Of a stretch of 7,484 nucleotides of DNA, positions 5,839 to 7,484 are shown in pieces. Position 1 is the stretch's first letter. Each line of letters starts with the position of its first letter. This stretch comes from UMGS1851 sp900555605 (lineage in GTDB: Bacteria > Bacillota > Clostridia > UBA1212 > UBA1255). Where the stretch lies: contig CABROF010000110.1 of NCBI GenBank assembly GCA_902472555.1, positions 1 to 7,484 of the forward strand, read 5' to 3'. A program made the translations under genes and the position numbers. Below the pieces are notes generated by a model. The model was given only the letters and a program-made list of their open reading frames with translations. It did no database searches and was not told the DNA's origin.

Positions 5839-7484
5839 TCATATACTATGCATTATACGGGACCCGGCGCCGTCCGTCAACAAATTCGGTTCTTTCGGGC
5901 ACACTGCGGCCGGATCTCCCCTGCAGGCAATACCCGCGGGAAGGCTTACGTGCATCCGCCTTTCCCCATTTTCCGTTTTTATAACCGTAATGTGAATTTT
6001 TCCGTGCTTGGTCGGCACAGTGCCGCCGCTGAAGTCAAAGGGGCAGGGCCGCGGAAAAATGCCGGCTTCCGTGAAGCCGGGCTTCAGCGGACGGACGCCT
6101 AAATAGCAGGTGACAAATTCGTAAAGAGGCAGCGCGCTCCAGCCGTGACAGTCGCTGCGCATGGTCAGAAAATCTTCCGGCCACGTGGTCAGATGCAGAT
6201 CAATCAGCCTGCGGAATTTGTCCCACAGCTTCAAAGAAGTATGAAGCACTTCATATAACCCGGTCTGTTCCAGCGCCCTGCACAAAAAGTATGACATGCT
6301 GTAGGAGGGCTCTGTCAAGGTATCCGCCCGGGCCAGCATCCGCTCCATCAGAGGCCGGTTTTCCTCGTCAGGCACCGCATCCGCCAGCACCGCAAAAATC
6401 TGCGCATGCTGACTGGAGGGCATTTTACCCGGTGCATCCGCAAACAGTCCCTCCGCAGGACAATACGCCGCCCGCCGGACCGCAGCCGTCACCCGGCAGG
6501 CCTGGGCCCGGTATTCCGCAGCCGTGTCCCTGCGTCCGCACGCCTCATGGATTCTTGCCGCGGACCGCAGTCCGCAGATATACAGCAGATTATATAAAAT
6601 ATTGACCTCCTCCGGGTCCGAAACCGGACAGCCCCGCTCCCATCCCGGCGCCCAGTCAAAGAACTGCCAGTATCCGGTATTGCGCAGCAGTCCTCCGCTG
6701 TCTGTCCGGCAGGCAAAATAGTACAGGAGCCGATCCATGGCGCCGAGCTGCGACCGCAGAAAATGCAGGTCCCCCTCATACATCAGGTATGTTTCATTCA
6801 TCAGAATCCAGTAAAATGCAAATCCCGGTATGATTTGAACGATCTTGGCCGGCGCATTGCACGGCAGCATGCCGTCTGGCAGCTGGGATTGGGAAAAATC
6901 GAGAATCGCTTTGCGGGCCAGCCGGGCATCCGCGCTTAAGCAGAAGGCATAGCGCATCTCCAGGAAGGTGTCCATCAAATACTGCATTTGCTCGTAATAC
7001 GGACAGTCCATAAAGGTTTCGTACATGCTGCGCTGCAGCGTTCGTACGCTGACTTCCCAAATGCTGCGGCACAGCGGGTCATCAGACTGAAAGATGCCTT
7101 CAGGCTCCAGCGGATATCCTGTTTCAAGATAATAGACCTCCTTTAAGAGGAAGCAGCTGTCCCGGGCCGCTGTGATTTCAACGCGCAGCAGGCGGAAGGC
7201 TCTGTAATAGAATGGGGAATACGTCTGTTCTCCCTGTCCGGTGATATATACGTCCCGTTCCCCGTATATTTCCTGCCCCTCCGGATCGTCCCGCACGCCT
7301 TTTACATAACTGCCCTGGGCGTCAATCCGGCCGTAGCCCTCCGCATACGTCACGGTAAGCCTGGCTCCCCTGCCGCTGAGAAAGGTAAAATGCGGGTACG
7401 CTGTTACAAGCGCTCCGGCGTCCAATTCTATGCTGGCAGACGCCCCGGGCGCCACCAAAAGCGGAAATGCATTTTCTGCGGCCG
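5839..7484 (-). CDS. GH78-type alpha-L-rhamnosidase, N-terminus cut by window edge
   Basis: The frame is open to base 7484, giving 547 residues of a glycoside hydrolase that would release terminal alpha-L-rhamnose from plant glycosides or polysaccharides. The start lies outside: the first visible residues (AENAFPLLVAPGAS) already belong to the beta-sandwich domain that precedes the catalytic barrel. Numbering from the TTG at 7458, the beta-sandwich ends near 115, the (alpha/alpha)6 barrel covers about 118-450, and a C-terminal beta-sandwich about 455-525. MDCPYYEQMQYLMD carries D151, E156 (expected general acid) and D163, with the same 5- and 7-residue spacing as the Asp-Glu-Asp rhamnose-binding set of Bacillus RhaB. 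E428 in TTWPEDF is the expected general base, followed by the usual H438-G-W. GH78 proteins are often 700-1000 residues, so an N-terminal part is missing. No export signal can be judged. The AraC gene follows at 22 bases. Exact substrate is unknown. Confidence 0.88.
   Translation of the reverse strand, partial: AAENAFPLLVAPGASASIELDAGALVTAYPHFTFLSGRGARLTVTYAEGYGRIDAQGSYVKGVRDDPEGQEIYGERDVYITGQGEQTYSPFYYRAFRLLRVEITAARDSCFLLKEVYYLETGYPLEPEGIFQSDDPLCRSIWEVSVRTLQRSMYETFMDCPYYEQMQYLMDTFLEMRYAFCLSADARLARKAILDFSQSQLPDGMLPCNAPAKIVQIIPGFAFYWILMNETYLMYEGDLHFLRSQLGAMDRLLYYFACRTDSGGLLRNTGYWQFFDWAPGWERGCPVSDPEEVNILYNLLYICGLRSAARIHEACGRRDTAAEYRAQACRVTAAVRRAAYCPAEGLFADAPGKMPSSQHAQIFAVLADAVPDEENRPLMERMLARADTLTEPSYSMSYFLCRALEQTGLYEVLHTSLKLWDKFRRLIDLHLTTWPEDFLTMRSDCHGWSALPLYEFVTCYLGVRPLKPGFTEAGIFPRPCPFDFSGGTVPTKHGKIHITVIKTENGERRMHVSLPAGIACRGDPAAVCPKEPNLLTDGAGSRIMHSI

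Noticed and set aside
6291..6605. Plus-strand frame of 104 codons, rich in proline and arginine
   Set aside because: It is antisense to the GH78 gene in its most GC-rich part, and the product is low-complexity of the sort such shadows give.
6489..6779. Minus-strand frame of 96 codons inside the GH78 gene
   Set aside because: The GH78 frame continues unbroken through this stretch with family motifs on both sides, so this is an alternative frame without support.

Overview
The window looks like a piece of a low-to-moderate GC Gram-positive chromosome, most likely Clostridia and Lachnospiraceae-like. The grounds are strong AGGAGG-type ribosome binding sites, a SigA-type promoter, a large secreted multi-module protein with DNRLRE, Big2 and ricin-type modules, a GH78 glycosidase beside an AraC regulator, and an ECF sigma gene overlapping a putative membrane anti-sigma gene. 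This assignment rests on gene content only. All five genes I can support read on the minus strand, so transcription runs from high to low coordinates. No gene was supported on the plus strand, and no tRNA, rRNA, insertion sequence or CRISPR array was seen.

Right part (7484 to 4740): a GH78-type alpha-L-rhamnosidase, cut at its 5' end by the window edge, is followed after 22 bases by an AraC-family regulator with a cupin sensor domain. The pair reads as the end of a plant or glycan rhamnoside-use operon with its own regulator.

Middle (4739 to 931): a 215-base intergenic region carries a near-consensus SigA promoter (TTGACA, 17 bases, TAAAAT) and a leader of about 140 bases. The gene it drives encodes a 1188-residue secreted protein. 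In order this has a signal peptide, an N-terminal module of the kind found in wall-associated and Rhs-type proteins, a DNRLRE-like domain, two successive Big2 plus ricin-type beta-trefoil units, and a C-terminal zincin-like metalloprotease domain with the motif HEIGHLYMAEDH. A short hairpin with a T-tract just after the stop codon probably terminates it.

Left part (930 to 1): after a perfect 32-base palindrome comes a candidate ECF-type promoter (TGAAAG, 16 bases, CGTATT), then an ECF sigma factor gene that overlaps by 20 bases the start of a putative membrane-anchored anti-sigma factor, cut by the window's left edge. The arrangement suggests a self-activating envelope or stress-sensing switch.

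The strongest leads are the unusual secreted protease, the candidate autoregulatory ECF promoter beside the palindrome, and a possible structured leader on the protease mRNA. Nothing here proves a wholly new system.
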